Shown: positions 31,514 to 40,669, counted from the first letter of the stretch. The stretch is 64,000 nucleotides of DNA from Blastococcus_B deserti (GCF_042682525.1 NZ_JBHUHP010000016.1:282007-346006), one strand, 5' to 3'. The notes: a model not told the origin generated them from the sequence alone. Numbers and translations: made by a program.

Positions 31514-32998
31514 TCAGCCCAGGACCGCGTCGACGACGGCGTGGGGACCGAACCGGCCGAGGTCGGCCACCATGTCGGTGAGCGTCGCCCGGAACCACTC
31601 GTCCTGTGCGACGTCGTCCGGGAAGACCCGCTGCATGCCGAGCAGGCCGGTGACGAGTCGCTGCGCCGACGACCCCGCGGACCCGGTTACCCGGATCAGT
31701 TCGTCCGCCAGGGGATCCTCGAGGCTCCACTCGTAGCCGCCGGACGCCGCGCTTCCGACGTACGCCATCCAGGCGGCGACGGCGAGCGCCGCGAGCACGG
31801 GCTCCCGCCCCGCCGCGCGGCTCTCGGCCATCGGTCGCAGCAGGCGCTGCGGGATCTTCTGGGTGCCGTCCATGGCGACCTGTCGCGTCCGGTGCCGCAA
31901 CCAGGGGTTGCCGAAGCGTCGCACGACGCCCGCGCAGAAGGCGTCGACATCGGTGCCCGGGGGTGCGTCGATCGTCGGGGCCATCTCCCGCCGCACCAGC
32001 GCGTCGGCGTACGCCGCGAACTCCGGGACGTCGACGGCGTCGGAGATGTGCGGTAGCTGCGCGAGCAGCCCGAGATAGGCGAGGGCGGAGTTGCTCGCGT
32101 TCACCAGCCTCAGCTTCATCAGCTCGTACGGCGTCACATCGTGGGTGAACGTGACGCCCACCTGTTCCCACGCCGGACGGGCGCCCCGGAACCGGTCCTC
32201 CACGACCCACTGCGTGAAGGTCTCGGTGACCAGCGCCGCCTCGTCGCGCAGGCCGAGCCGCCGCTGCACCTCGTGGACGGCCTCCTCGCTGGTGGCGGGA
32301 ACGATGCGATCGACCATCGTGCTGGGGAAGGCGACGTTCTCCGAGATCCACTCCTCGAGGCCGTCCGTGCTCTCCTCCGGCAGCAGCCGGCAGAAGTCGC
32401 GGACGACCGTCTCCGCGGTCCGCCCGTTCGCGGACACGTTGTCGCACGGGATGATCGTCAGCGGTCCCGCGTCCTCGGCACGGCGTCGCTGCAGACCCCG
32501 GACGAGCTGGCCCACGGCGGTACGGGGAACGCGGGCACCGAGGTCGGCGCGAACCTCCTCGTCGACCCGGAGCCGCCCGGTCGCGAGGTCGGCGTGGTAA
32601 CCCTTCTCGGTCACGGTCAGCGAGACGATCCGCGTCGTCGGGGCCGCCAGACGGGCGATCACCAGGTCCGGGTCCGCTCCCGCGAAGAGCACCTCGCGAA
32701 GGCTGCCGACGACCCGGAGCCTGCTCTCGTCCTTCTCCCGCTCGAGCACGCTGTAGAGGAAGTCCTGCGGTGCGAGAGTGTTGAGCACGCCAGGGCTGCG
32801 CTGCGAGACCCCGCAGATGCCCCAGTCGCTGGAGCCCGTCGCCGCCGCTGCCGCCTCGGTGTAGACCGCCTGGTGTGCACGGTGGAAGGCGCCGATCCCC
32901 AGATGCACGATGCCGCAGGACAAGGCGCCCGGCTCGACGGCCGGCCGATGGGCGGTGTCCAGGCGCGGCAGGGTCTCCAGGCACAAGCGCTCCGTCAC
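31514..32998 (-). CDS. Mannitol dehydrogenase-family oxidoreductase (polyol/fructuronate type)
   Basis: 494 residues, standard length of the long-chain mannitol dehydrogenase/fructuronate reductase family. Visible are the Rossmann start IVHLGIGAFHRAHQAVYTE, DVVxKGYH-type segment SLTVTEKGYHADLATG, IIPCDNVSANG, and the catalytic region VTPYELMKLRLVNASNSALAYLG with the Lys that activates the substrate (KLRLVNASHS motif; here NASNS). FGNPWLRHRTRQVAMDGTQKIPQRLL follows. The usual His of NASHS is Asn here. Start GTG 32998. It has no obvious sugar transporter partner except the MFS gene 103 bp upstream on the same strand. Confidence 0.88.
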   Translation of the reverse strand: MTERLCLETLPRLDTAHRPAVEPGALSCGIVHLGIGAFHRAHQAVYTEAAAAATGSSDWGICGVSQRSPGVLNTLAPQDFLYSVLEREKDESRLRVVGSLREVLFAGADPDLVIARLAAPTTRIVSLTVTEKGYHADLATGRLRVDEEVRADLGARVPRTAVGQLVRGLQRRRAEDAGPLTIIPCDNVSANGRTAETVVRDFCRLLPEESTDGLEEWISENVAFPSTMVDRIVPATSEEAVHEVQRRLGLRDEAALVTETFTQWVVEDRFRGARPAWEQVGVTFTHDVTPYELMKLRLVNASNSALAYLGLLAQLPHISDAVDVPEFAAYADALVRREMAPTIDAPPGTDVDAFCAGVVRRFGNPWLRHRTRQVAMDGTQKIPQRLLRPMAESRAAGREPVLAALAVAAWMAYVGSAASGGYEWSLEDPLADELIRVTGSAGSSAQRLVTGLLGMQRVFPDDVAQDEWFRATLTDMVADLGRFGPHAVVDAVLG

Positions 32999-33101
32999 GC
33001 CGCCATCCTGCCAACCGGCACCACCGGTTCTCCTCCTGCCGCGGCACGCCCGCCCGCACGGGCGGCCTCCGTACGGGCGGCCCGGGGATGACCACCGCCG
33101 C

Positions 33102-34271
33102 TCAGGAGCGCGGGGCCGACCGGGCCGCCGCTGAGGCCAGCGGCAGCGCCGCGGCCAGCGACGCCGCCACGACGACGTAGGTCCAGTCCAGCCCGATCCC
33201 GGCGGCGACGAGGCCGAGGACCAGCGCCCCGGTCGCGGTGCCGGCGTCGAAGGAGGCGTTCCACATGGCACTGGCCGTCGTCGTCCCGCCCTCGCCGGCG
33301 CGCGCGAAGGCCGAGACCAGCGTCAGGTTCTGCGTGGCGCCGAAGCCGGCGCCGAACACGGCCGCACCGACCAGCACCCAGGCCGCCCCCGCCGCGAGCC
33401 CCACGGCGACGACCACCAGCCCGACCGCCGCCACGCCGAGCCCCAGCGGCAGGAGCAGCCGGGTGCCCAGGCGGTCGGCCAGCATGCCGGCACGCCAGCG
33501 GGTGATCGCGCCGGTGAGGCCGAACACCAGCAGGGCCGCGGTCGCCAGCACGCCGTCCGGGCGCTCGATGGGCAGGAACGTGACCAGGCCGCCGCCGGCC
33601 AGGGTGACCACGAACAGCACCGCCGAGGGCGCGAGCGCGGCGACCACCGCGACCCGGTGCGAACCGGCGGGTCCCGCGCCCGGCTGGGGTCCCACCGTCC
33701 GCACGAGCAGCGGGACCAGCGCGACGGCGAGGACCGGCGACGCCGCCAGCCACGACAGCCAGCCCACGTGGCCGTCGAGCACCAGGGCGGCACCGGCCGG
33801 GACGGCCACCAGGTTGGGAACGGCGATCGCGAGCCCGTACAGGCCGATCGACTCCCCCCGTCGCCCGGGGGGCGCGACCTGGGCGGCGAGGGTCGCGCCG
33901 AGCACGGTGAGCACGGCGAAGCCGGCCCCACGGATCGCCGAGAGCGCGGAGATCCAGGCGACCCCGTCGTCGAGCACGTAGAGCGGCGACGGCGCTCCCA
34001 TGGCGACCAGTCCGGCGACGAGCACCGGACCCACTCCGAAACGGGCGGTGAGGGCCGGGATCGCTGCCTGCACCGCGATCGTGACCAGGAGGAACACGGC
34101 GGTGACGACGCCCGCGGTGCTCTCGGCCGCACCCCCGGACACCGCGTAGACGGGCAGCGATGCCAGGGTCAGGCAGTAGCTGGCGAACCCCAGCACCGTG
34201 ACCCCGATCAGGGCCTGCATGCCGCGGCCCCGCCACAGCGCCGTCCGCTCCTCGACCGCTCCCCCGCTCAC
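33102..34271 (-). CDS. MFS transporter
   Basis: 389 residues with 12 predicted helices. Parts include LIGVTVLGFASYCLTLASLPVYA, APPGRRGESIGLYGLAIAVPNLVAVPAG and the second-half loop ADRLGTRLLLPLGL, with FGAGFGATQNLTLV. The layout is that of drug/sugar efflux MFS proteins. It lies upstream of and on the same strand as the mannitol dehydrogenase-like gene, so the two may be co-expressed. The substrate is unknown. Confidence 0.87.
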   Translation of the reverse strand: MSGGAVEERTALWRGRGMQALIGVTVLGFASYCLTLASLPVYAVSGGAAESTAGVVTAVFLLVTIAVQAAIPALTARFGVGPVLVAGLVAMGAPSPLYVLDDGVAWISALSAIRGAGFAVLTVLGATLAAQVAPPGRRGESIGLYGLAIAVPNLVAVPAGAALVLDGHVGWLSWLAASPVLAVALVPLLVRTVGPQPGAGPAGSHRVAVVAALAPSAVLFVVTLAGGGLVTFLPIERPDGVLATAALLVFGLTGAITRWRAGMLADRLGTRLLLPLGLGVAAVGLVVVAVGLAAGAAWVLVGAAVFGAGFGATQNLTLVSAFARAGEGGTTTASAMWNASFDAGTATGALVLGLVAAGIGLDWTYVVVAASLAAALPLASAAARSAPRS

Positions 34272-34364
34272 CCCCCGAGCATGTCAAAGGACGTCCTCCC
34301 CACACCTCGCCGGCTGGTGCGGGCCCCTGGACGAGGCCGTCAGCGGGACGGGTAGGCAGGAGGC

Positions 34365-34910
34365 ATGCCCCTGCTCACGGTCGGCCACGGACCCGAGGAC
34401 CGTGCGGCCCTGGGCGCCCGGCTCGCCGCGGCCCGCGTCGAGCGGCTGGTGGACGTCCGCCGGTTCCCCGGGAGCCGCAACAATCCCGACGTGAGCCGGG
34501 AGTCGCTCGAGGGCTGGCTGCCCGCGCTTGGCATCGGCTACCGGTGGGAGGAGCGCCTCGGCGGGCGCCGGCGGCTGCCACCGGGTGAGCCGGTCGAGGA
34601 CGGCTGGTGGACCGTCGCCCAGTTCGCGGCCTACGCCGCCCACACCCGGACGCCGGAGTTCGGGGCCGCACTCGACGAGCTGCTCGCGGAATCACGGCAC
34701 GAGACGGTCGCGGTGATGTGCAGCGAGAGCGTGTGGTGGCGCTGTCACCGGCGGCTGATCGCCGACGTCGCCGTCCTCGCCCGGGGTGTGCCCGTCGCAC
34801 ACCTGATGCCCGACGGCCGGCTGACCCCGCACCGCCCGTCGGAGGGGGCGGTGGTCGGCGACGGCGTCGTCCGCTGGCCCCCGCCCCCAGCTTTCGGTAC
34901 AGAAACCTGA
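34365..34910 (+). CDS. DUF488 family protein
   Basis: 181 residues. Typical DUF488 start TVGHGPEDRAAL, then RVERLVDVRRFPGSRNNPDVSRESLEGWL and GIGYRWEERLGGRR, plus VAVMCSESVWWRCHRRLIADVA with the conserved Cys-x-E and CHR. The family is a small alpha/beta protein found near heme and nucleic-acid genes; the biochemical role is not settled. ATG 34365. It is divergent from the MFS gene and convergent with the proline catabolism genes. Confidence 0.9.
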   Translation: MPLLTVGHGPEDRAALGARLAAARVERLVDVRRFPGSRNNPDVSRESLEGWLPALGIGYRWEERLGGRRRLPPGEPVEDGWWTVAQFAAYAAHTRTPEFGAALDELLAESRHETVAVMCSESVWWRCHRRLIADVAVLARGVPVAHLMPDGRLTPHRPSEGAVVGDGVVRWPPPPAFGTET

Positions 34911-34939
34911 GGCGGGAAGCGCAGCTTTAGGTACAGAAA
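34888..34939. repeat. Two near-identical 18-bp copies of a GGTACAGAAA element
   Basis: CAGCTTTCGGTACAGAAA (34888-34905) and CAGCTTTAGGTACAGAAA (34922-34939) differ at one base and are 34 bp apart. Each holds an imperfect palindrome of the form TTTC-n-GTAC-n-GAAA. The first lies across the end of the DUF488 gene, the second just beyond the stop of the P5C dehydrogenase gene. Confidence 0.6.
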
Positions 34940-34952
34940 GCGAGGATGCGGG

Positions 34953-36578
34953 TCAGCTCATGTGCGCGTAGCGGTGGTCGGTCGGCGGGACGAACGTCTC
35001 CTTGATCGACCGGGTGCTCGTCCAGCGCTGCAGGTTCTGCGGGGCGCCGGCCTTGTCGTTGGTGCCCGAGGCCCGCCCGCCGCCGAAGGGCTGCTGGCCG
35101 ACGACCGCGCCGGTCGGCTTGTCGTTGACGTAGAAGTTGCCCGCCGCGTTGCGGAGGAACTGCTGCGCGTGCGCGATGGCGGCACGGTCCTGGGCGATCA
35201 CCGACCCGGTCAGCGCGTACGGCGCCACCGACTCCATCTGGGCCAGGACGGCGTCGTAGTCGGCGTCGTCGTAGACGTGCACCGCCAGGACGGGGCCGAA
35301 GTACTCGGTGGTGAACACCTCGTGGTCGGGGTCGGTGCCCTCGATGATCGTCGGCCGCACGAAGAAGCCCTCGCTGTCGTCGGCGGTGCCACCGGCGACG
35401 ACGGTCAGCGCGTCGTCGTCCTTCGCCCGCTCCAGGACGCCGGAGAGCCGGGAGAAGGACCTGCGGTCGATCACCGCGCCCATGAAGTTGGAGAAGTCCG
35501 TGACGTCGCCCATCGCCAGCGACTCCGTCGTCGCCACGAGGTCGTCGCGCAGCCGTGACCAGACGCTGCGCGGGACGTAGGCGCGGGAGGCGGCCGAGCA
35601 CTTCTGGCCCTGGTACTCGAAGGCGCCGCGGATGAGGGCCGTCCGGAGCACGTCGACGTCGGCGGAGGCGTGCGCGACGACGAAGTCCTTCCCGCCGGTC
35701 TCACCGACGATGCGCGGGTAGCCGCGGTAGGAGGCGATGTTCTCCCCCACGGTGCGCCACAGGTGCTGGAACACCGCCGTCGACCCGGTGAAGTGGATCC
35801 CCGCCAGGTCCCGGTCGGCGAGCGCCACCTCCGACACCGGGATGCCGTCGCCGGTCACCAGGTTGATCACGCCGGGCGGGAGACCGGCCGCCTCCAGCAG
35901 CCGCATGGTGAAGTGCGCGGCGAACTGCTGGGTCGGCGAGGGCTTCCAGACGACGGTGTTGCCCATCAGCGCCGGCGCGGTGGGCAGGTTGCCGGCGATC
36001 GCGGTGAAGTTGAACGGCGTGATCGCGTAGACGAAGCCCTCGAGGGGGCGGTGGTCGACCCGGTTCCACACGCCCGGCGAGGATTCGGGCTGCTCGGCCA
36101 TGATCTGGCGGGCGAAGTGCACGTTGAAGCGCCAGAAGTCGATCAGCTCGCACGCGGAGTCGATCTCGGCCTGGTAGGCGGTCTTGCTCTGGCCGAGCAT
36201 GGTCGCCGCGTTCAGCGTCTGCCGCCACGGACCGGCCAGCAGGTCCGCTGCCTTGAGGAAGACCGCGGCGCGGTCGTCGAACGACAGCTCCTGCCAGGCC
36301 GGCGCCGCCTCCTTCGCCGCACGGACGGCCGCCTGCGCGTCGGCGTGGGTGGCCTGCGCGGACGTGCCGAGCACCGCGCTGTGCCGGTGCGGCTGGACCA
36401 CCTCGAACTTCTCGCCCGACGCCATGCGCTGGGTCCCGCCGATCGTGCTGGTCAGCTCGATCGGCTCCGCGGCCAGCTCGGTCAGCCGGGCCTGCAGCGC
36501 GGCGCGTTCGGCCGAGCCGGGGGCGTAGGTGAGCACCGGCTCGTTGCGGGGAGCCGGGACCCGGGTGACGGCGTCCAT
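34953..36578 (-). CDS. pruA: L-glutamate gamma-semialdehyde (P5C) dehydrogenase
   Basis: 541 residues. It oxidises P5C/glutamate semialdehyde to glutamate with NAD+, the second step of proline catabolism. Seen are GFVYAITPFNFTAIAGNLPTAPALMGNTVVWKPS, GIHFTGSTAVFQHLW, the catalytic-base region VGETGGKDFVVAH, and QGQKCSAASRAYVP with nucleophile Cys327. NAAGNFYVNDKPTGAVVGQQPFGGGRASGTNDKAG closes it. Length and motifs match monofunctional PruA. It is encoded 28 bp downstream of proline dehydrogenase on the same strand; the divergent PucR-type gene is the likely activator. Confidence 0.97.
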   Translation of the reverse strand: MDAVTRVPAPRNEPVLTYAPGSAERAALQARLTELAAEPIELTSTIGGTQRMASGEKFEVVQPHRHSAVLGTSAQATHADAQAAVRAAKEAAPAWQELSFDDRAAVFLKAADLLAGPWRQTLNAATMLGQSKTAYQAEIDSACELIDFWRFNVHFARQIMAEQPESSPGVWNRVDHRPLEGFVYAITPFNFTAIAGNLPTAPALMGNTVVWKPSPTQQFAAHFTMRLLEAAGLPPGVINLVTGDGIPVSEVALADRDLAGIHFTGSTAVFQHLWRTVGENIASYRGYPRIVGETGGKDFVVAHASADVDVLRTALIRGAFEYQGQKCSAASRAYVPRSVWSRLRDDLVATTESLAMGDVTDFSNFMGAVIDRRSFSRLSGVLERAKDDDALTVVAGGTADDSEGFFVRPTIIEGTDPDHEVFTTEYFGPVLAVHVYDDADYDAVLAQMESVAPYALTGSVIAQDRAAIAHAQQFLRNAAGNFYVNDKPTGAVVGQQPFGGGRASGTNDKAGAPQNLQRWTSTRSIKETFVPPTDHRYAHMS

Positions 36579-36606
36579 GGTCGGTACCTCTTTCAGGACG
36601 GGCGGT

Positions 36607-37536
36607 TCAGGAGCGGGTGACGAGCGAGCGCAGGAAGAAGCCGACGTTGGCCGGCCGCTCGGCCAGCCGGCGCATGAAGTACGCGTACCAGTCGACGCCG
36701 TAGGGGACGTAGGCCCGCACCCGCGTGCCGGCGGCGGCCAGGCGTCGCTGCTCCTCGGGGCGGATGCCGTAGAGCATCTGCACCTCCCAGGAGTCGGGGG
36801 CCCGCGAGTGCTGGGCGGCCAGCTCGTGGGCCCGCGCGACCATCGCGGGGTCGTGCGAACCCACCATCGGGTACCCCGGGCCCGCCATGAGGATCTCCAG
36901 GCACCGGGCGTACGCGGCGTCGACGTCCTTCTTCTTCTGGTGGGCGACGGCCGCCGGCTCGTTGTAGGCGCCCTTCACCAGGCGGACCCGCGAGCCGGTG
37001 ACGGCGAGGGCCTTGGCGTCGTCCTCGCTGCGGAAGAGCATGGCCTGCAGCACGGCGCCGGTGCCGGGGTGCTCCTTGCGCAGCTCGGCGAGGACGGCCA
37101 GCGTGGACTCGACGGTCCGGTGGTCCTCCATGTCGAGGGTGACCGTCGTGCCGATCGCCGTCGCCGCCTCCGCGACGGGGCGGACCAGCTCCAGGGCGAG
37201 GTCGTGGCCGTCGGGCAGCGACTGGCCGAACGCCGACAGCTTCACCGACACCTCGGCGGCGGCGCCCAGCTCCAGGGCGGCGAGCCCGTCGAGCAGGGCC
37301 AGGTAGGCGTCCCGCGAACGCTCCGCCTCGGCGCGGGTGGTGATGTCCTCGCCGAGGTGGTCGAGGGTGACCTGGATGCCGTCGGCGGACAGTGCCCGGA
37401 CGGCGACGAGCGCGTCGTCCAGGGTCTCCCCCGCGACGAACCGGTCGACGACCCGGCGCGTGGCCGGGTTGCCGGTGACCACGCGACGCAGCCCGGGCCG
37501 ACGGGATGCGGCCAGCAGGGCCTTCTGCAGGACCAC
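36607..37536 (-). CDS. Proline dehydrogenase (monofunctional)
   Basis: 309 residues, FAD-dependent TIM-barrel enzyme oxidising proline to P5C and passing electrons to quinones at the membrane. Recognisable parts are VTLDHLGEDITT, EVSVKLSAFGQ, VTLDMEDHRTVESTL, VRLVKGAYNEP, and the C-terminal VPYGVDWYAYFMRRLAERPANVGFFLRS with the substrate-binding Y..RR. The longer frame starts at 37650, but GTG 37536 has GGAGG at proper spacing. It pairs with pruA downstream. Also called PutB or PruB in actinobacteria. Confidence 0.95.
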   Translation of the reverse strand: MVLQKALLAASRRPGLRRVVTGNPATRRVVDRFVAGETLDDALVAVRALSADGIQVTLDHLGEDITTRAEAERSRDAYLALLDGLAALELGAAAEVSVKLSAFGQSLPDGHDLALELVRPVAEAATAIGTTVTLDMEDHRTVESTLAVLAELRKEHPGTGAVLQAMLFRSEDDAKALAVTGSRVRLVKGAYNEPAAVAHQKKKDVDAAYARCLEILMAGPGYPMVGSHDPAMVARAHELAAQHSRAPDSWEVQMLYGIRPEEQRRLAAAGTRVRAYVPYGVDWYAYFMRRLAERPANVGFFLRSLVTRS

Positions 37537-37615
37537 GGGACCTCCAGGATGTCGGACGGCGCGGTGTCGGACCACGGGCACCTCGACGCTAGGCAGAACA
37601 CCCCCTTCGGGCCAG

Positions 37616-37659
37616 GGACAGATGTCCAGAACCACCGACCGTGCTCTCATACAGTTGTA
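37616..37659. promoter_or_regulatory. Candidate regulator sites between proline genes and pucR-type gene
   Basis: The 173-bp divergent gap holds GGACAGATGTCC (37616-37627, 5-bp arms) and TACAGTTGTA (37650-37659, 4-bp arms). Either could be a site for the divergent PucR-type activator or an RNA polymerase element. No clear -35/-10 pair is seen. Confidence 0.3.
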
Positions 37660-37709
37660 CGAGGTGGCGGCACATCGTGGCCACCAGGGCCCGAGGGAGA
37701 GGACGGCGG

Positions 37710-38840
37710 GTGCGGGACGACCTGCAGGAGCTGGTCGACGAGGTGTCGCGGCTGCTGGGGGCCCCCGCGACGCTCGAGGACGCCGACTTCACGCTGCTGG
37801 CCTTCTGCGCGCACGACGACAGCGCCCCGGGGGCGATGGACGCCGTGCGCACCCGCTCCATCCTCACCCGCGGTTCACCCGCCGCCACCCGCAGCTGGTT
37901 CGAGGAGTTCGGCATCGCATCCGCCGAGGGCCCGCTGCGCACGCCGGCCGACCCGGACGCCGGCATCCTGACCCGCCTGGTCATCCCGGTGCGGCACGCG
38001 GGTCGCACCCGCGGCTACCTCTGGCTGCTCGACGGCGGCCGCATCGATCCCGCGGACGCCGACGACGCCGCGCTGTCGGCCGCGGTCGACCTCGCCGGCG
38101 ACGCCGGGCGCCTGCTGGCGCAGCGCGCGGCCGCGGACGACGACCTGGCACGGCCGCTGACGGCAGCGCTGACCGGCGGGACGACCGCGCGCGTCCAGGC
38201 CCTCCGCGCGCTCGGCGCGGAACTCGGCGCCGACCTGCCGCTGGTGCTCGTGGCGCTGGTGCCCGGACCCGACGGGCTGCCCGAGGGCTGGCGGCGGCCG
38301 GCGGCCGGCGCGGTCGCGACGGTGCTCCCCGACGACCCCGCGGGGCCGGTGGCCGCGGTCCTCGTGCCGCTGGCCGGGACGGCGGACCTCCGCCCCGCCG
38401 GCGCGCTCGCCGCGGCGTCCCTGGCCGGTCTGCCCCGGGGCAGCACGGCCGGGGTGTCGCAGGTGCGACGCGGCGTCGAGGAGCTCCCCGGCCAGTGGGC
38501 CCAGGCGCGCGCCGCCGCACGGGTCGCCGCGGCGGAACCCCGGTTCTCCCCCGTCGCCCAGTGGGCCGAGCTCGGCGCCTGGCGGCCGGTCACCGAACTG
38601 GCCGGCCCCGATCCGGTCGTCGTCCCCCTGCTGGCCGATCCGGTCCTCAGCGCGACCGCCGAGGTCTACCTCGACTGCGCGGGCAGCGCCTCGCGCGCCG
38701 CGACGGCCCTGCAGATCCACCGCCAGACGCTGTACTACCGGCTCTCGCGCATCGAGGCGCTCACCGGGCTGGACCTGGCCGACGGCGGCGCCCGGCTCCT
38801 GCTGCACACCTCGCTCCGGGCGGCACGGCTCGTGCCCTGA
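37710..38840 (+). CDS. PucR/CdaR-type regulator, probable activator of proline catabolism (PutR-like)
   Basis: 376 residues from GTG 37710. There is an N-terminal sensory part (about 1-150, DDLQELVDEVSRLLGAPATLEDADFTLLAF), a middle GGDEF-like remnant region (about 170-270), and the C-terminal HTH_30: TAEVYLDCAGSASRAATALQIHRQTLYYRLSRIEALTGLDL. In Streptomyces and mycobacteria, divergent PucR-family proteins activate the proline dehydrogenase-P5C dehydrogenase operon in response to proline. Position and orientation here are the same. Confidence 0.9.
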   Translation: MRDDLQELVDEVSRLLGAPATLEDADFTLLAFCAHDDSAPGAMDAVRTRSILTRGSPAATRSWFEEFGIASAEGPLRTPADPDAGILTRLVIPVRHAGRTRGYLWLLDGGRIDPADADDAALSAAVDLAGDAGRLLAQRAAADDDLARPLTAALTGGTTARVQALRALGAELGADLPLVLVALVPGPDGLPEGWRRPAAGAVATVLPDDPAGPVAAVLVPLAGTADLRPAGALAAASLAGLPRGSTAGVSQVRRGVEELPGQWAQARAAARVAAAEPRFSPVAQWAELGAWRPVTELAGPDPVVVPLLADPVLSATAEVYLDCAGSASRAATALQIHRQTLYYRLSRIEALTGLDLADGGARLLLHTSLRAARLVP

Positions 38841-38875
38841 CCGGCCGCGGGGACGGTCCCCTAGGCTCGCCGGCG

Positions 38876-39511
38876 ATGGCTGAGCGAGACGGGACTGCGC
38901 GCGACGGCGACAGCGACGGCGACGTCATGCGCCGGCTCCGCATCCGGACCGCCGACGAGCACGAGCACCTCGAACGCACCCTCGACCTGCTCTCTCCGCA
39001 GCTGGGTCGCGGCCGGCTCGGCGAGATCCTCGGCCGGATGCACGGGTTCTGGCTCGCCGCCGAGGCGGGCCTGGACGCGTGGGCCGCCCGCAGCCCGGCC
39101 GACGCGGACGACGTCGCCTGGCCGCGGCGCCGCCGGGCGGCCCTCTTCGGCGAAGACCTGACCCGCCTGGGGAGAACGGCGACCGGCGAGGTGCCGGAGC
39201 TCGCCGCCGTGGCCGACACCGATCAGGCGCTGGGGCGGCTCTACGTGCTGGAGGGCTCCACGCTCGGCGGCACGTTCATCGACCGGCACCTGGCCGGTCT
39301 GCCGCACCTGTCCGACGTCGGCATCCGCGCCTTCGCCCCCTATGGCAGCGAGACCGGGGCGATGTGGGCGGCCTTCCGGCGGGCGACCCGCGCGCGGGCG
39401 GCCCGCGGCGGGGACACCGACGTCATGCTGATCTCCGCGCGGGCCACGTTCCAGGCGCTGGCCGCCTGGTGCGGCGCCGTCGCGCCGGCCCCGGCGTCCC
39501 GCCCGACCTGA
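38876..39511 (+). CDS. Biliverdin-producing heme oxygenase
   Basis: 211 residues, all helical. The proximal-His region is RIRTADEHEHLERTLDLL (His29 or His31). LYVLEGSTLGGTFIDRHL is the conserved distal helix of bacterial heme oxygenases, with the glycines over the heme. FAPYGSETGAMWAAFRRATR follows. It opens heme to biliverdin, CO and iron. The BphO branch supplies bacteriophytochrome chromophore, but no phytochrome is in this window, so iron recovery is also possible. Starts 36 bp after the PucR-type gene. Confidence 0.85.
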   Translation: MAERDGTARDGDSDGDVMRRLRIRTADEHEHLERTLDLLSPQLGRGRLGEILGRMHGFWLAAEAGLDAWAARSPADADDVAWPRRRRAALFGEDLTRLGRTATGEVPELAAVADTDQALGRLYVLEGSTLGGTFIDRHLAGLPHLSDVGIRAFAPYGSETGAMWAAFRRATRARAARGGDTDVMLISARATFQALAAWCGAVAPAPASRPT

Positions 39512-39569
39512 GCCGCGGGCAGGACGGCGGCCCACCCCCGGGAACCTCCGGCGGCGGGCGGCAGGCGCG

Positions 39570-39869
39570 TCAGCCCTCCGGCTCGGGAGCGGTGAACCGG
39601 GGGGTGAGCCCGTCGTCGGGCACTCCGCCCTTCCCGGGCAGCGGCGCCTCGTCCTCGGCGGCGCGCAGCTGCTGCAGGGACTCCTCCACCGGCCGCTCCT
39701 GCAGCTTCCGCGCGTCGCGCTCGAGCGCGGCCAGCAGCCGCTCCTCGTCCGGCGCCAGGTCACCGGGGCCGAGGTGACCGCCGGGTTGCCCGGCGTCGGA
39801 GCCGGAGGCCATGCCACTGCCGGGAAGCCCGTCGTCGGGGTCGGTGCCGTGCGGTCCGGCCATGCTCAT
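39570..39869 (-). CDS. Small acidic, largely disordered protein
   Basis: 99 residues starting MSMAGPHGTDPDDGLPGSGM. A Gly/Asp/Pro-rich first third is followed by one helical stretch (DEERLLAALERDARKLQERPVEESLQQLRAAEDEAPLPG). The ATG at 39869 has AGGAG at correct spacing. An upstream ATG at 39893 overlaps the SDR stop (ATGA) and would add eight residues, so translation is coupled either way. The function is unknown. Confidence 0.65.
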   Translation of the reverse strand: MSMAGPHGTDPDDGLPGSGMASGSDAGQPGGHLGPGDLAPDEERLLAALERDARKLQERPVEESLQQLRAAEDEAPLPGKGGVPDDGLTPRFTAPEPEG

Positions 39870-39889
39870 CGGGATCTCCTGACCAGAGC

Positions 39890-40669
39890 TCATCGGGGGA
39901 AGTTCGGCTCGAGCCGGGGCACGATCTGCATCTCCGGCACGAACGCCGTGGGATGCAGCAGCAGCAGCGTGCGCACCATGTCCGCCACCGCGGACGGCGG
40001 CATCATCAGGTGGGAGGGGATGCCCCACTGCTCCATCATCGGGGTGTCCATGGCGGCCGGGATGACGGCCTGCACGCGGCACGGGAAGGGGCGCTCCGAG
40101 CCGTCGGGCTGCCGGATCGCCTTCTCCCGCAGCTCCCGCTGGATGCACCGCGTGGCGTTGAGGAAGCCGGCCTTCGAGCCGTTGTAGGCGATCGCCCCGC
40201 TCCCGGCGGTGATGGCCGACAGGGACACGATGTGCACCACGTCGGCGGTGCGGCCCTCGGGCAGGTGCTGCACCCGCTTCATGAACTCGCTGGTCAGGAA
40301 GATGGGGCCCTCGCAGTTCACCGCCTGCACCCGCTGGTAGTCGGCGAGGTCGATGTCGGTGATGTACCCGGGCCGGTCGATGCCGGCCACGTTCACCAGG
40401 ACGTCGAAGGCGTCCCCGTGCCGGTCGAAGAGGTCGGCAACGACCTCGCGCCGGTTGGCGTCGTCGGTCACGTCCAGCGCCACCACGTCGGCCGATCCGC
40501 CCGCGTCGACGACCCGCGCGCGCGTCTGCTCGCTGCCCGCCCCGTCGATGTCGGCGATCACCACGTGGGCTCCGGCCTCGGCCAGTGCCACCGCGGTGGC
40601 CCGTCCCAGTCCGCTCGCCCCGCCGGTGACCAGGGCGACCCGGCCCTTCAGGGCACCGGTGTCCTCCAT
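39890..40669 (-). CDS. Short-chain dehydrogenase/reductase
   Basis: 259 residues. Cofactor loop VTGGASGLGRATAVAL, DID after beta2 (NAD preference), NVAG (VLVNVAGIDRPGY), catalytic Ser in VHIVSLSAI, and YNGSKAGF with Tyr/Lys. The C-terminal region AVIPAAMDTPMMEQWGIPSHLMMPPSAVADMVRTLL is unlike typical FabG and suggests a separate substrate-specificity loop. It is followed by the coupled small acidic protein. The substrate is not predictable. Confidence 0.9.
   Translation of the reverse strand: MEDTGALKGRVALVTGGASGLGRATAVALAEAGAHVVIADIDGAGSEQTRARVVDAGGSADVVALDVTDDANRREVVADLFDRHGDAFDVLVNVAGIDRPGYITDIDLADYQRVQAVNCEGPIFLTSEFMKRVQHLPEGRTADVVHIVSLSAITAGSGAIAYNGSKAGFLNATRCIQRELREKAIRQPDGSERPFPCRVQAVIPAAMDTPMMEQWGIPSHLMMPPSAVADMVRTLLLLHPTAFVPEMQIVPRLEPNFPR

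Noticed and set aside
34953..37536. Bifunctional PutA
   Set aside because: Proline dehydrogenase and P5C dehydrogenase are two separate genes with their own starts and a 28-bp gap.
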